Part shown: piece after piece, positions 1 to 6,231 of the stretch
Layout of the letters: every line of letters starts with the position of its first letter
Numbering within the stretch: position 1 is the stretch's first letter
NCBI GenBank assembly: GCA_012841675.1
Contig: DUUG01000216.1
Location: forward strand, 1 to 8,296
Reading direction: 5' to 3'
From: Clostridiales bacterium
Lineage (GTDB): Bacteria; Bacillota; Clostridia; Oscillospirales; QAMX01
DNA length: 8,296 nt
Position numbers and translations under genes: made by a program
The notes under the pieces: model-generated
Databases searched by the model: none
Told to the model about the DNA's origin: nothing
What the model saw: only the letters and a program-made list of their open reading frames with translations

Positions 1-369
1 GACCGGATCGCCCTGGTAACCGACTCTATGCGCGCGGCAGGGCAGGAGGGCGGAACGAGCATCTTAGGCGCTAAAGATATCGGACTGCCGGTTATCATCG
101 AAGACGGAGTGGCGAAGCTGGCCGACCGAAGCGCTTTTGCCGGCAGCATTGCCACAACCGACCGCTTAATCCGCGTCATGCGGGAAAAAGCCGGCGTCAG
201 CTTATCTGATGCTGTTCGCATGATGACGGCAACGCCGGCCCGTATTATGGGCTATTTCGACCGTGGCCGTATTTCCCCCGACTTTAGAGCGGATATTGTC
301 ATATTCGACGAAGACATTAAAATGCAGAAAGTTTTCGTGGCAGGAGAGCTTCGCTACGAAAAAGCGTAA
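1..369 (+). CDS. nagA: N-acetylglucosamine-6-phosphate deacetylase, C-terminal part (5' end outside window)
   Basis: The frame is open from base 1 (Asp-Arg-Ile-Ala-Leu-Val-Thr-Asp-Ser-Met) to TAA at 367-369, so the first ATG at 28 is internal and the real start lies upstream. NagA removes the acetyl group from GlcNAc-6-phosphate in the cytoplasm, giving glucosamine-6-phosphate for glycolysis or wall synthesis. What shows it: the VTDSM-AAG stretch at the very start, whose Asp (residue 8 of the visible part) matches the catalytic/metal-site Asp of the family. Next come the 'DGVAKLAD...FAGSIATTDR' region, the 'AVRMMTATPARIMG' helix and a closing beta-sandwich segment (DFRADIVIFDEDIKMQKVFVAGE). 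About 122 residues of a protein usually near 380 are visible. The next gene starts 11 nt after the stop, so the two are probably co-transcribed. A related amidohydrolase with another sugar or nucleobase substrate is possible but less likely. Confidence 0.88.
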   Translation, partial: DRIALVTDSMRAAGQEGGTSILGAKDIGLPVIIEDGVAKLADRSAFAGSIATTDRLIRVMREKAGVSLSDAVRMMTATPARIMGYFDRGRISPDFRADIVIFDEDIKMQKVFVAGELRYEKA

Positions 370-374
370 GGAGG
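368..374 (+). promoter_or_regulatory. Ribosome binding site that fixes the start of the amidohydrolase
   Basis: AAGGAGG overlaps the last two bases of the nagA stop codon. It lies 6 nt before ATG 381 but directly abuts the in-frame GTG at 375, which is too close to serve as a start. This argues for ATG 381 over GTG 375. Confidence 0.75.
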
Positions 375-380
375 GTGCGT

Positions 381-1622
381 ATGCTGCCGTATTATGGTCC
401 CTTAAACCAATTGGAAGCGGCGTTTGTGGAGGCGCTGGAGCAGATGACCGTTATCGACGGTCATGAGCATCTGCCGCTGGAAAAAGACCGCCTGAATCAA
501 AACCTGGACGCGTTCAGCCTTTTTTCCCACTACTGCCAGTGGGACCTCTGGTCGGCAGGCATGGACTGGGACACCCGCGTCCGCGTCCTTCAGGGCGATG
601 AAGACCTGGCGTGGAAGTGGAAAGAGTTTGCCCCCTACTATGACCAAATGAAGCACACCTGCTATGCTAGGGCGGCGCATATTGCGCTGGAGCATTTCTA
701 CGGCGAAAAGGAATTGACGGCGGACAACGTCGAAGCCGTGACGGAGCGCATACGCAAAAACAGCACAGAAGGGCTTTACGACCGTGTGCTTAGACAAGAA
801 TGTAAAATTGAAACCACATTAAACTGTGACAGCCCGCTTACCGAGCGGCAGGACGGGCTGCTTACGCCCCTTGTGCGCCATCCCGGCGACGTTTGGGATT
901 GGAAAACCGTTGCAAGGGACTTTGCAGGCCCTAACGGGGAGGAGCCGGAAAACTTAGACGATGTGCTGGCTTCGTGCAAGCGCCGGGCAGAAATGGCCAA
1001 GGAGCTAGGCCTTCCTGCCATTAAGTTTATGCCTCTGTATTACCACGGCTATACGGAAGCGGAAGCGCGGGAATGCTTTGCCCAAATGAAGGCAAACCCG
1101 GAAAAGCGCTTTCCCCGTTCCAGCCCCTTGACGGAATATGCCATGGAAAAAGCCATGGAATATACCCATGAGGCGGGGCTTGTCTGTGCCGTACATACGG
1201 GCTATTGGAACGATTATAAAGAGCTTTCGCCTGAAAATCTGGTTCCCATCATCCGAAAAAACTGGGACATGAAGATTGACGTGTTCCATCTGGGCTATCC
1301 GTATGTGCGTGAGGCGATTATGCTTGGCAAGGTTTGGCCCAATGTGAAGCTTAACATGTGCTGGACGTATCTGATTTCCCAGAAGTTCGCCATGGAGGCC
1401 TTGGATGAAATGCTGGAAATGCTGCCTGTCAACAAGATTTTCGGTTTTGGCGGCGATTATTATGTGGTGGAAAAAGTGTTTGGCCATCTGGTCATGGCAC
1501 GGGAAACCATCGCAAAAGTGCTTGCCAGAAAAGTGTCTGAGGGTGCGTTCTCCTTTGACCGGGGACTGCAAATTGCAGAAAGAATACTCTATTCCAATAG
1601 TAAGGAATTTTACAATCTATAA
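381..1622 (+). CDS. Amidohydrolase-superfamily metal-dependent hydrolase, substrate unknown
   Basis: A 413-residue protein from ATG 381 (chosen by its RBS) to TAA at 1620-1622. It looks like a TIM-barrel amidohydrolase of the amidohydrolase-2 (PF04909-like) or uronate-isomerase-like branch. The expected metal ligands appear in order: HxH as H28 and H30 in 'VIDGHEH' (strand 1), a candidate bridging Lys K215 in 'AIKFMPLY', H272 in 'AVHTGYW', H303 in 'VFHLGYP', and the strand-8 Asp D359 in 'GFGGDYY'. It is therefore probably catalytically competent and cytoplasmic, since no signal peptide or membrane segment is seen. Many aromatic and acidic residues follow the HxH. The C-terminus (roughly 385-413) is a helical tail. 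Position directly behind nagA suggests a role in sugar or amino-sugar breakdown, but that is inference from context only. I cannot name a substrate. The fold call is firmer than any functional call. Confidence 0.8.
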   Translation: MLPYYGPLNQLEAAFVEALEQMTVIDGHEHLPLEKDRLNQNLDAFSLFSHYCQWDLWSAGMDWDTRVRVLQGDEDLAWKWKEFAPYYDQMKHTCYARAAHIALEHFYGEKELTADNVEAVTERIRKNSTEGLYDRVLRQECKIETTLNCDSPLTERQDGLLTPLVRHPGDVWDWKTVARDFAGPNGEEPENLDDVLASCKRRAEMAKELGLPAIKFMPLYYHGYTEAEARECFAQMKANPEKRFPRSSPLTEYAMEKAMEYTHEAGLVCAVHTGYWNDYKELSPENLVPIIRKNWDMKIDVFHLGYPYVREAIMLGKVWPNVKLNMCWTYLISQKFAMEALDEMLEMLPVNKIFGFGGDYYVVEKVFGHLVMARETIAKVLARKVSEGAFSFDRGLQIAERILYSNSKEFYNL

Positions 1623-1656
1623 CATCATCTGACCATCCGGTTGAGGAGGGAACAAA

Positions 1657-2370
1657 ATGGCGGAGAAGGAAAACCTGCATGCGGGCCATCGGCAGCGGGT
1701 GAAAAACCGGATCCGGCGTTCAGGGTTAGACGATATGGATGATCATCAGGTCTTGGAAGCCATATTATTTTTCGCTCTGCCTCGCGTTGACACCAATGAG
1801 CTGGCCCACCGCCTTCTAAGACGGTTTCGAACGCTTTTTGGCGTCTTTGAAGCCTCGCCGGAGGAGCTGAAAGAAATCCCCGGTATCGGTGACAATGCCG
1901 CTTTGCTTTTGAACATGATTCCCGGGATTTCCAGACGGTATCTTTTGTCCAAGGTGGTGACCAGCACGCGGCTAATGGATACGGCGTCGGTTGGCAATTT
2001 GCTGAAGCCCTATTTTATCGGCAAAACGGAAGAGCATGTTTATCTTCTGGGTTTAGATTCCCGGCGGGCTCCCATTTCCTGTGAATTAATACACAAGGGA
2101 AGCGTCAACGCGATCCAGGTAAGTATTTCCAAAATCGTATCTGAAGCCCTTCGCATGAAGGCCGCCGCCGTGGTTCTTGCGCATAATCATCCAGGCGGCA
2201 TTGCCATCCCCTCTAACGAGGATGTTCGCACCACTTTAAAGGTGCGGGATGCCTTGCGGGCCGTCAATATTACCCTGTTGGACCATATTGTGGTAGCGGA
2301 TCCCATGGAAACGTCTGATCTGTCCGGGGCGTTTGTTTCTTTGGCCGACAGCGGTTTGCTTATGCGGTAA
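1657..2370 (+). CDS. radC: RadC-family JAMM/MPN-domain protein
   Basis: A 237-residue protein with ATG 1657 preceded by GAGGAGG (1643-1649, spacing 7). The N-terminal part (about 1-65) is helical. A helix-hairpin-helix motif follows at about 68-85 ('EELKEIPGIGDNAALLL'), typical of non-specific DNA contact. The C-terminal MPN/JAMM domain spans about 105-237. JAMM zinc-site residues are complete: E126, then H176-N-H178-P and S186-x2-D189, fitting HxH-x7-S-x2-D. Length is normal for the family. RadC was named from an E. coli repair mutant, but the radC102 phenotype was later traced to recG, so the true role is unsettled. A metal-dependent protease or nuclease-related function on DNA structures has been suggested. 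The gene sits 34 nt after the amidohydrolase with no terminator between them. The run-on AT-rich stretch after its stop has no clear hairpin. Confidence 0.9.
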   Translation: MAEKENLHAGHRQRVKNRIRRSGLDDMDDHQVLEAILFFALPRVDTNELAHRLLRRFRTLFGVFEASPEELKEIPGIGDNAALLLNMIPGISRRYLLSKVVTSTRLMDTASVGNLLKPYFIGKTEEHVYLLGLDSRRAPISCELIHKGSVNAIQVSISKIVSEALRMKAAAVVLAHNHPGGIAIPSNEDVRTTLKVRDALRAVNITLLDHIVVADPMETSDLSGAFVSLADSGLLMR

Positions 2371-2382
2371 TTTTTTCATATT

Positions 2383-2483
2383 ATGCATAAAAAAGAAACT
2401 ATGCAAAAAATGCAAAATTATGCAATAATAGAACGGAATCTCTGGAAAGTTTTAGGAAAATGTTCTTGATTGCATGGGTGCAA
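2383..2483 (+). repeat. Cluster of ATGCA/TGCA motifs upstream of the transporter operon
   Basis: The 185-nt gap between radC and the SBP gene (2371-2555) holds TGCA at 2384, 2402, 2411, 2421, 2471, 2479 and 2540. Chance alone predicts about one. Four are in the form ATGCA at 2383, 2401, 2410 and 2420; the last three are spaced 9 and 10 bp apart, about one helical turn. Two others form the dyad TTGCA-N4-TGCAA at 2470-2483. This could be an operator array for a repressor or activator of the transporter, or simply an A-tract-rich curved region. No regulator gene is present in the window to support either. Confidence 0.35.
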
Positions 2484-2493
2484 AATGCCGTAA

Positions 2494-2521
2494 GGGACAA
2501 ACCTGTATAAAACGATATAAT
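2494..2521 (+). promoter_or_regulatory. Candidate sigma-A promoter for the peptide transporter operon
   Basis: A perfect TATAAT at 2516-2521 has GGGACA (2494-2499, 4 of 6 matches to TTGACA) 16 bp upstream. A start near 2528 would give a leader of about 28 nt. The flanking AT-rich DNA and position right after the TGCA cluster fit a regulated promoter. The -35 is weak and other TATA-like hexamers (for example 2506-2511) are nearby, so this is a candidate only. Confidence 0.35.
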
Positions 2522-2555
2522 AATATTATCCTGCGTAGTTGCAGAATAAAAAATC

Positions 2556-3653
2556 ATGAAGAAGAAACTGGCACTGCTAGTTGTCGGTTGTCTCATGGTG
2601 TCGCTGTTTGCTACCATGCTTGACAACCTCAAGACCGGCGGCGTCGACATTTTGATCCAGCTGGCTGACGGCTCTGAGATCTCTCCTGCTTTGGACCTGG
2701 TTGAGCAGGGCGGCTTTGCTTACAGCAAGTACGACCGTGCCGGCTACGGCTTGCTCGAGTTCCACTGCGACTTTGGTCCCACCCAGTTCGTCGAAGCACG
2801 TCAGGCGGTTGCTATGCTGCTTGACCGGAACGAATTTGCCCGTACCTTTACCGGCGGCTACGGCTCTGTTGTGCATGGCCCCTATGGCGCCGCTATGCCT
2901 GAGTTCAAAAAGGCCAAGGCTACTCTGGATGAGAAGCTGAACACCTACCCGTTCAGCGTTGAAAACGCTATTGCGAAGCTGGAAGAAGGCGGCTGGACTC
3001 TGGGCGCCGACGGCAAGCCCTACACCTCCGGTCTCCGCTACAAAGAAGTTACCGCCGAACAGGCCGGTGACTATGCTGGCAACGTTACTCTGCCTGACGG
3101 CCGCATTCTGATGCCTCTGCACATTCAGTGGCTGGCCTCCGAAGGCAACGCCGTTTCCGAGCTTCTGAAGGTTCACCTGGTAGAAGGCAATGCCGTGAAG
3201 GATGCCGGTATGAACATTACCCAGACGGTTGTTGCTTGGAACGAGCTTTTGAACTACATCTACCGCGATGACAGCGTTGATCCTCAGTATGGCGTTCCCA
3301 CCTACGGCATGTATAACCTGGCCACGGGATATCCCACCACGGTGTATGACTACGCCTATGAGTGGACCTTTGATGAGGAACTGATTGCACAGGGCTACAA
3401 CCGGCAGCGTCTCTTTGATGAAGATCTGGATAAGCTGTCTATGGATATGGTGTACGGTGTTGAATCCGGCGATGACGATACCTTCCTTGAAAAATGGACG
3501 GAATATATCCTCCGCTGGAACGAGCTTCTGCCTCAGGTTCCCCTGTACTCCAACATCTACCACGATGTGTACAATGCGAAGCTGAAGAATTACGAGCCCA
3601 ACTCCTACTTCACCTTCACTTCCGCTATCCTGTACGCCCACATCGAGGACTAA
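2556..3653 (+). CDS. Peptide/nickel-type ABC transporter substrate-binding protein, N-terminal half deleted in frame
   Basis: A 365-residue protein of the SBP_bac_5 (DppA/OppA, PF00496) family. Residues 1-19 are a signal peptide (MKKK, then a hydrophobic core ending 'VSLFA'). From T20 the sequence jumps directly into the second half of the fold: 'TMLDNLKTGGVDIL', then 'GYGLLEFHCDFGPT', 'VRQA-like' VEARQAVAMLLDRNEFA and 'FTGGYGSVVHGPYG'. The family's late segment ('EKWTEYILRWNELLPQVPLYSN') closes the protein. Relatives run to about 550-650 residues, so roughly 250-300 are missing at about base 2612/2613, along with the usual lipobox Cys after the core. Half of lobe I and the start of lobe II would be absent, so ligand binding is doubtful. 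No Shine-Dalgarno site is visible before ATG 2556, odd beside the strong sites elsewhere here. The body uses a narrow codon set (CTG, AAC, GGC, CGT), as in highly expressed genes. The deletion may be real or an assembly error. Confidence 0.8.
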   Translation: MKKKLALLVVGCLMVSLFATMLDNLKTGGVDILIQLADGSEISPALDLVEQGGFAYSKYDRAGYGLLEFHCDFGPTQFVEARQAVAMLLDRNEFARTFTGGYGSVVHGPYGAAMPEFKKAKATLDEKLNTYPFSVENAIAKLEEGGWTLGADGKPYTSGLRYKEVTAEQAGDYAGNVTLPDGRILMPLHIQWLASEGNAVSELLKVHLVEGNAVKDAGMNITQTVVAWNELLNYIYRDDSVDPQYGVPTYGMYNLATGYPTTVYDYAYEWTFDEELIAQGYNRQRLFDEDLDKLSMDMVYGVESGDDDTFLEKWTEYILRWNELLPQVPLYSNIYHDVYNAKLKNYEPNSYFTFTSAILYAHIED

Positions 3654-3675
3654 TTGATACCTTAACAAGTGTATA

Positions 3676-3717
3676 TTTTAAGGAAACAGGGCATTGAAAT
3701 GCCCTGTTTCCTTAAAA
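3676..3717 (+). promoter_or_regulatory. Long perfect hairpin after the SBP gene
   Basis: Arms 3676-3694 and 3699-3717 pair without mismatch (19 bp; GC core ACAGGGCAT / ATGCCCTGT) around a TGAA loop. In RNA it begins with U4 and ends with A4 inside the stem, so it lacks the free U-tract of a classic terminator. It probably protects the 3' end of the SBP message or acts with the next hairpin. Its right arm shares 3711-3717 with the left arm of the following hairpin. Confidence 0.6.
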
Positions 3718-3750
3718 ATGAACAAATCCTCGGATTTGTTCATTTTTAAG
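3711..3750 (+). terminator. Intrinsic terminator, bidirectional by symmetry, between SBP and permease genes
   Basis: Arms 3711-3729 and 3732-3750 pair perfectly. The core is TGAACAAATCC / GGATTTGTTCA with a tiny loop (CTCG if the last pair is open), preceded by five A and followed by five T (3743-3747). That is the form of a Rho-independent terminator on either strand. Placed inside the operon, it would be leaky and reduce transcription of the permease and ATPase genes relative to the SBP. No clear promoter is visible between it and 3785. Confidence 0.6.
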
Positions 3751-3784
3751 TGACATAAGACAAAGTGTGAAAGCAGGTATTGCG

Positions 3785-4779
3785 ATGCTCAAGTATATTC
3801 TGAAGCGTTTCGCTTATATGGCGTTTGTGTTTATCATTCTATCTTTTCTCATTTTTAGTCTCTTTAATCTGATCCCGGGTGACCCGGCACGAGATCAGTT
3901 AGAGCCGTTTAGAAGAGATATGACGCCGGAGCAGTATCAAATTGAATATCAGGCACTTCGCCAATCTATGGGACTGGACGATCCCCATCTTGTCAGGTAT
4001 GGCCGTTGGTTTTTTGGGCTTTTCAACGGAGACCTTGGGTATTCCCAGGTGTATAGGGCGCCGGTATTGCAGATTGTGACGGAGCCGTTGAAAAATACGG
4101 TGTTAATTAACATCATTTCGGTGATTCTGGCGCTTGCCATTACGCTGCCGCTGGGAATTGTTTGTGCGGTGAAGCAGAAATCAAAACTTGACAATGTAGT
4201 GCAAGTGGGTACTATACTGGGATACAGCATACCCATTTTCATTATCTCCCTGGTGTTTATTTATATATTTGCGGGAACACTGGGTGTTTTCCCGGTTAGC
4301 GGCATGAATACGCCGGGCGTTTTATGGGTGGCGAGCGGGGGATTGCTTGGTTTGTTGACCGGCTGTATTATCTTTCCCTTCCTTTAATCGTCATGACTTT
4401 TGCGTCTTTAGGCGGTATGACCCGTTACGTTCGTGCCGCCATGATTGATGCTTTGCGCATGGATTATATTAGAACGGCCCGCGCAAAGGGGCTTAAGGAA
4501 AAGACGGTTATCTACTCCCATGCTTGGAGAAATGCGCTGCTCCCGGTGATTACTTTAATTATCGGTTGGTTCTTAAGTATTTTCTCCGGATCTATCATTA
4601 TTGAGCAAACTTTTAGCCTAAATGGCATTGGCAAGTTATATATTCAGTCCTTACAACAGCAAGACTATGAAGTTGTGCTTGCCATGCAGATGTTCTACGT
4701 GATTATCAGTCTTATGGGCAACCTGATTATTGACTTAAGCTACGGTCTGGTTGACCCGCGCATCCGCGTGAATAAATAG
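3785..4779 (+). pseudogene. Peptide ABC transporter permease, OppB/DppB type, broken by one frameshift
   Basis: Inner-membrane permease subunit of the BPD_transp_1 family. The first frame, from ATG 3785 (weak AGGT at 3775-3778), shows TM1 'MAFVFIILSFLIFSLF', the family's 'NLIPGDPA', then 'MGLDDPHLVRYGRW', 'GDLGYS', and two more TM segments. It ends at TAA 4385-4387. The rest of the protein continues in the -1 frame to TAG 4777-4779: 'YYLSLPLIVMTFASLGGMTRYVRAAM', the EAA coupling loop ('MIDALRMDYIRTARAKGL') that docks on the ATPases, and the closing 'YGLVDPRIR'. Restoring one G to the G5 run at 4337-4341 gives an uninterrupted protein of about 331 residues, the normal family length. The simplest reading is a homopolymer contraction, either a real mutation or a base-calling error. 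Slippage on GGG-GGA at that run could in principle rescue some full-length protein. Alternative start GTG 3767 is unsupported by any RBS. Confidence 0.85.
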
Positions 4780-4795
4780 AGAGGAGGCTAATTTC

Positions 4796-6214
4796 ATGGA
4801 AAAGAAAAAAACAAATACACAGAAGCCTCCTCGCACCCGGGGTTGGTTTGGACGATTGTTCATGGGATCTCGTCAGGAACTTAGCTTTTTAGAAGAAGAG
4901 CAGATGATGAGCCCGTGGAGAACCACTATGCGCAAGTTCAGGGAAAGCAAGCTTTCTATGACCGGCGTCATTGTGTTTCTGATTATGTTTCTCATTATGA
5001 CTTTCGGCCCGCTTGTTTTTGTGCAGGACCTTTCGTATGCGGAACCTACACAAGCAAACCTTGCGCCCGGTTATAATATGATGCAGTATCCGTCTCAGCT
5101 TGTGAAAGACGGTGTGCAAAAGATTTCGGCTGGGAAATCCTATGCTGTCGGCGTTTCTCAGAAGGGCGATGTGTATACTTGGGGAAAAACGAAGATTTCC
5201 GCAGCCATTGACATGAAAAATCTGCCCAAGGATTTAAAGGGCGCGAAAATTGTGGATGTGGCCGTCGGATTTGACCATGCATTCGTATTAGATGACAACG
5301 GCAGGCTCTACGGCTGGGGAAGCGACCGAACTAATCAGCTCCGTGTTTCGGATGAGCTTATGTTCGGCGTTCCGGGTACTGTCAAACAGTTGGTAGCCGG
5401 TTATCAGGTTACGGCGGTTGTTTTGACGGACGGCACCGTCTATACTTGGGGCAACGAAAACATGACCGATATTCACATTAAGCCTGAGTATCAAGGCCAG
5501 ATCGAGAAGGTCACCTTTACCAGCGATGCCATGATTGCCCTGCTGAAAGATGGCTCTGTGAAGTATGTCGGTATTCATAATAATATATATTCGAGGATTC
5601 CGGAAGGCCTTTCGGAAGGTGTTGTAGATATTGCAAGCACCTATACGTCTGTTGCGGCTTTAAAAAGTGACGGATCGGTGGTAGTTTGGGGCAACACCAT
5701 CCGGGGCGAAAGAAATATTCCGCAGACCGATGCAAAAATGGTTAAATTATTCGCCGGGCAGTATCATTATACGGCCTTGCTGGAAAACGGCGAAATCGTT
5801 GCCTGGGGAGATAATCTGTTTAAGCAAAGCACGGTTCCAGGCTCTTTAAAGGGAAAAGCCGTGAAAGATGTGTATTCCGGGTTTTTCCAGAATTATGTCG
5901 TAAAAGAAGACGGCAAATTATCTACCTTCGGACTGAAAGGCTATATTTTCGGCACGGATGCCTTAGGCCGTGACATTTTGAACCGTATTGTTAACGGCGG
6001 ACGTATGACCATGACGGTCGGTGCGGTGGCCGTTATCATCTCTACCATCATTGGCATTATTGTCGGCTGTGTGTCGGGCTATTTTGGTGGCTGGGTTGAC
6101 CTTGTGTTGCAGCGCTTTACCGAAGTGATTAACTCGCTTCCGTTTTTGCCGTTTGCACTGTTGCTTTCGGCCATTGTGGGAAGTCGAATTGAGGAAACCG
6201 GCGCGTTTTGTTAA
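4796..6214 (+). CDS. Peptide ABC transporter permease, OppC/DppC type, with RCC1 propeller insertion, C-terminally truncated
   Basis: Start ATG 4796 has GAGGAGG at 4781-4787 (spacing 8) and lies 16 nt after permease B. The 472 residues divide as follows. Residues 1-52 are a cytoplasmic basic/acidic region with 'PWRTTMRKFRESKLSMTG', the usual OppC N-terminal motif, and TM1 is about 54-77. A large extracytoplasmic insert follows at about 90-382, made of seven RCC1-like repeats. Residues 384-393 'IFGTDALGRD' are the hallmark that normally follows TM1 in OppC. TM2 is about 404-429, and TM3 begins near 450. The frame is lost at about 6200-6203 (ACC GGC GCG; adding one C to give GGCCGC would restore 'TGRVLLIMVVLG'). 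It stops at TAA 6212-6214. Even in the restored frame, permease sequence ends at about 6231, where a deletion joins oppD. The EAA loop and last three or so TM segments are missing, so this product should not form a working pore. Confidence 0.85.
   Translation: MEKKKTNTQKPPRTRGWFGRLFMGSRQELSFLEEEQMMSPWRTTMRKFRESKLSMTGVIVFLIMFLIMTFGPLVFVQDLSYAEPTQANLAPGYNMMQYPSQLVKDGVQKISAGKSYAVGVSQKGDVYTWGKTKISAAIDMKNLPKDLKGAKIVDVAVGFDHAFVLDDNGRLYGWGSDRTNQLRVSDELMFGVPGTVKQLVAGYQVTAVVLTDGTVYTWGNENMTDIHIKPEYQGQIEKVTFTSDAMIALLKDGSVKYVGIHNNIYSRIPEGLSEGVVDIASTYTSVAALKSDGSVVVWGNTIRGERNIPQTDAKMVKLFAGQYHYTALLENGEIVAWGDNLFKQSTVPGSLKGKAVKDVYSGFFQNYVVKEDGKLSTFGLKGYIFGTDALGRDILNRIVNGGRMTMTVGAVAVIISTIIGIIVGCVSGYFGGWVDLVLQRFTEVINSLPFLPFALLLSAIVGSRIEETGAFC
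5114..5941 (+). repeat. Seven RCC1-type repeats inside the OppC-like permease
   Basis: Within permease residues about 107-382, seven units of 38-45 residues (the last shorter, about 27) start near residues 107, 152, 196, 236, 276, 315 and 356. Each follows the RCC1 pattern 'V-x2-V-x-x-G-x2-x-x-x-A-L-x-x-D-G-x-V-Y-x-W-G'. Clear examples are 'ISAGKSYAVGVSQKGDVYTWG', 'VAVGFDHAFVLDDNGRLYGWG' and 'LFAGQYHYTALLENGEIVAWG'. Units 4 and 7 are the most diverged (WG replaced by VG and FG). Seven units match the blade number of the RCC1 beta-propeller. By topology, between TM1 and the FGTDxLGRD motif, the propeller should face outside. Repeats are conserved at protein level but not as DNA repeats. Confidence 0.8.
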
Positions 6215-6231
6215 TCATGGTCGTGCTCGGC

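Noticed and set aside
375..380. GTG 375 as amidohydrolase start
   Set aside because: It directly abuts AAGGAGG, leaving no spacer, whereas ATG 381 has the ideal 6-nt spacing.
1005..1571. A 188-codon - strand open frame opposite the amidohydrolase
   Set aside because: Composition rich in His and Gln with no family resemblance; a shadow of the + strand gene with its complete catalytic motifs.
2371..2395. Possible terminator after radC (T6 ... A6 around a short spacer)
   Set aside because: Pairing is only T/A runs without a GC stem, too weak for an intrinsic terminator on the + strand.
2402..2424. CRISPR-like or tandem repeat array
   Set aside because: The repeated unit is only 5-7 bases with A/T-rich spacers; far too short and irregular for CRISPR repeats.
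2577..3668. A 363-codon open frame on the - strand opposite the SBP gene
   Set aside because: It mirrors the SBP codon pattern (GC-rich third positions give few stops on the reverse strand), has no recognisable domain or good RBS, and the + strand protein is clearly a known family.
6153..6231. Upstream extension of the oppD open frame to ATG 6153
   Set aside because: These codons are the permease C sequence read in the wrong frame, with no RBS. OppD homology starts only at the P-loop.
6195..6231. Programmed frameshift in permease C
   Set aside because: The site is ACC GGC GCG, with no slippery run, and the restored frame ends after ten codons at the deletion, so slippage would gain nothing.
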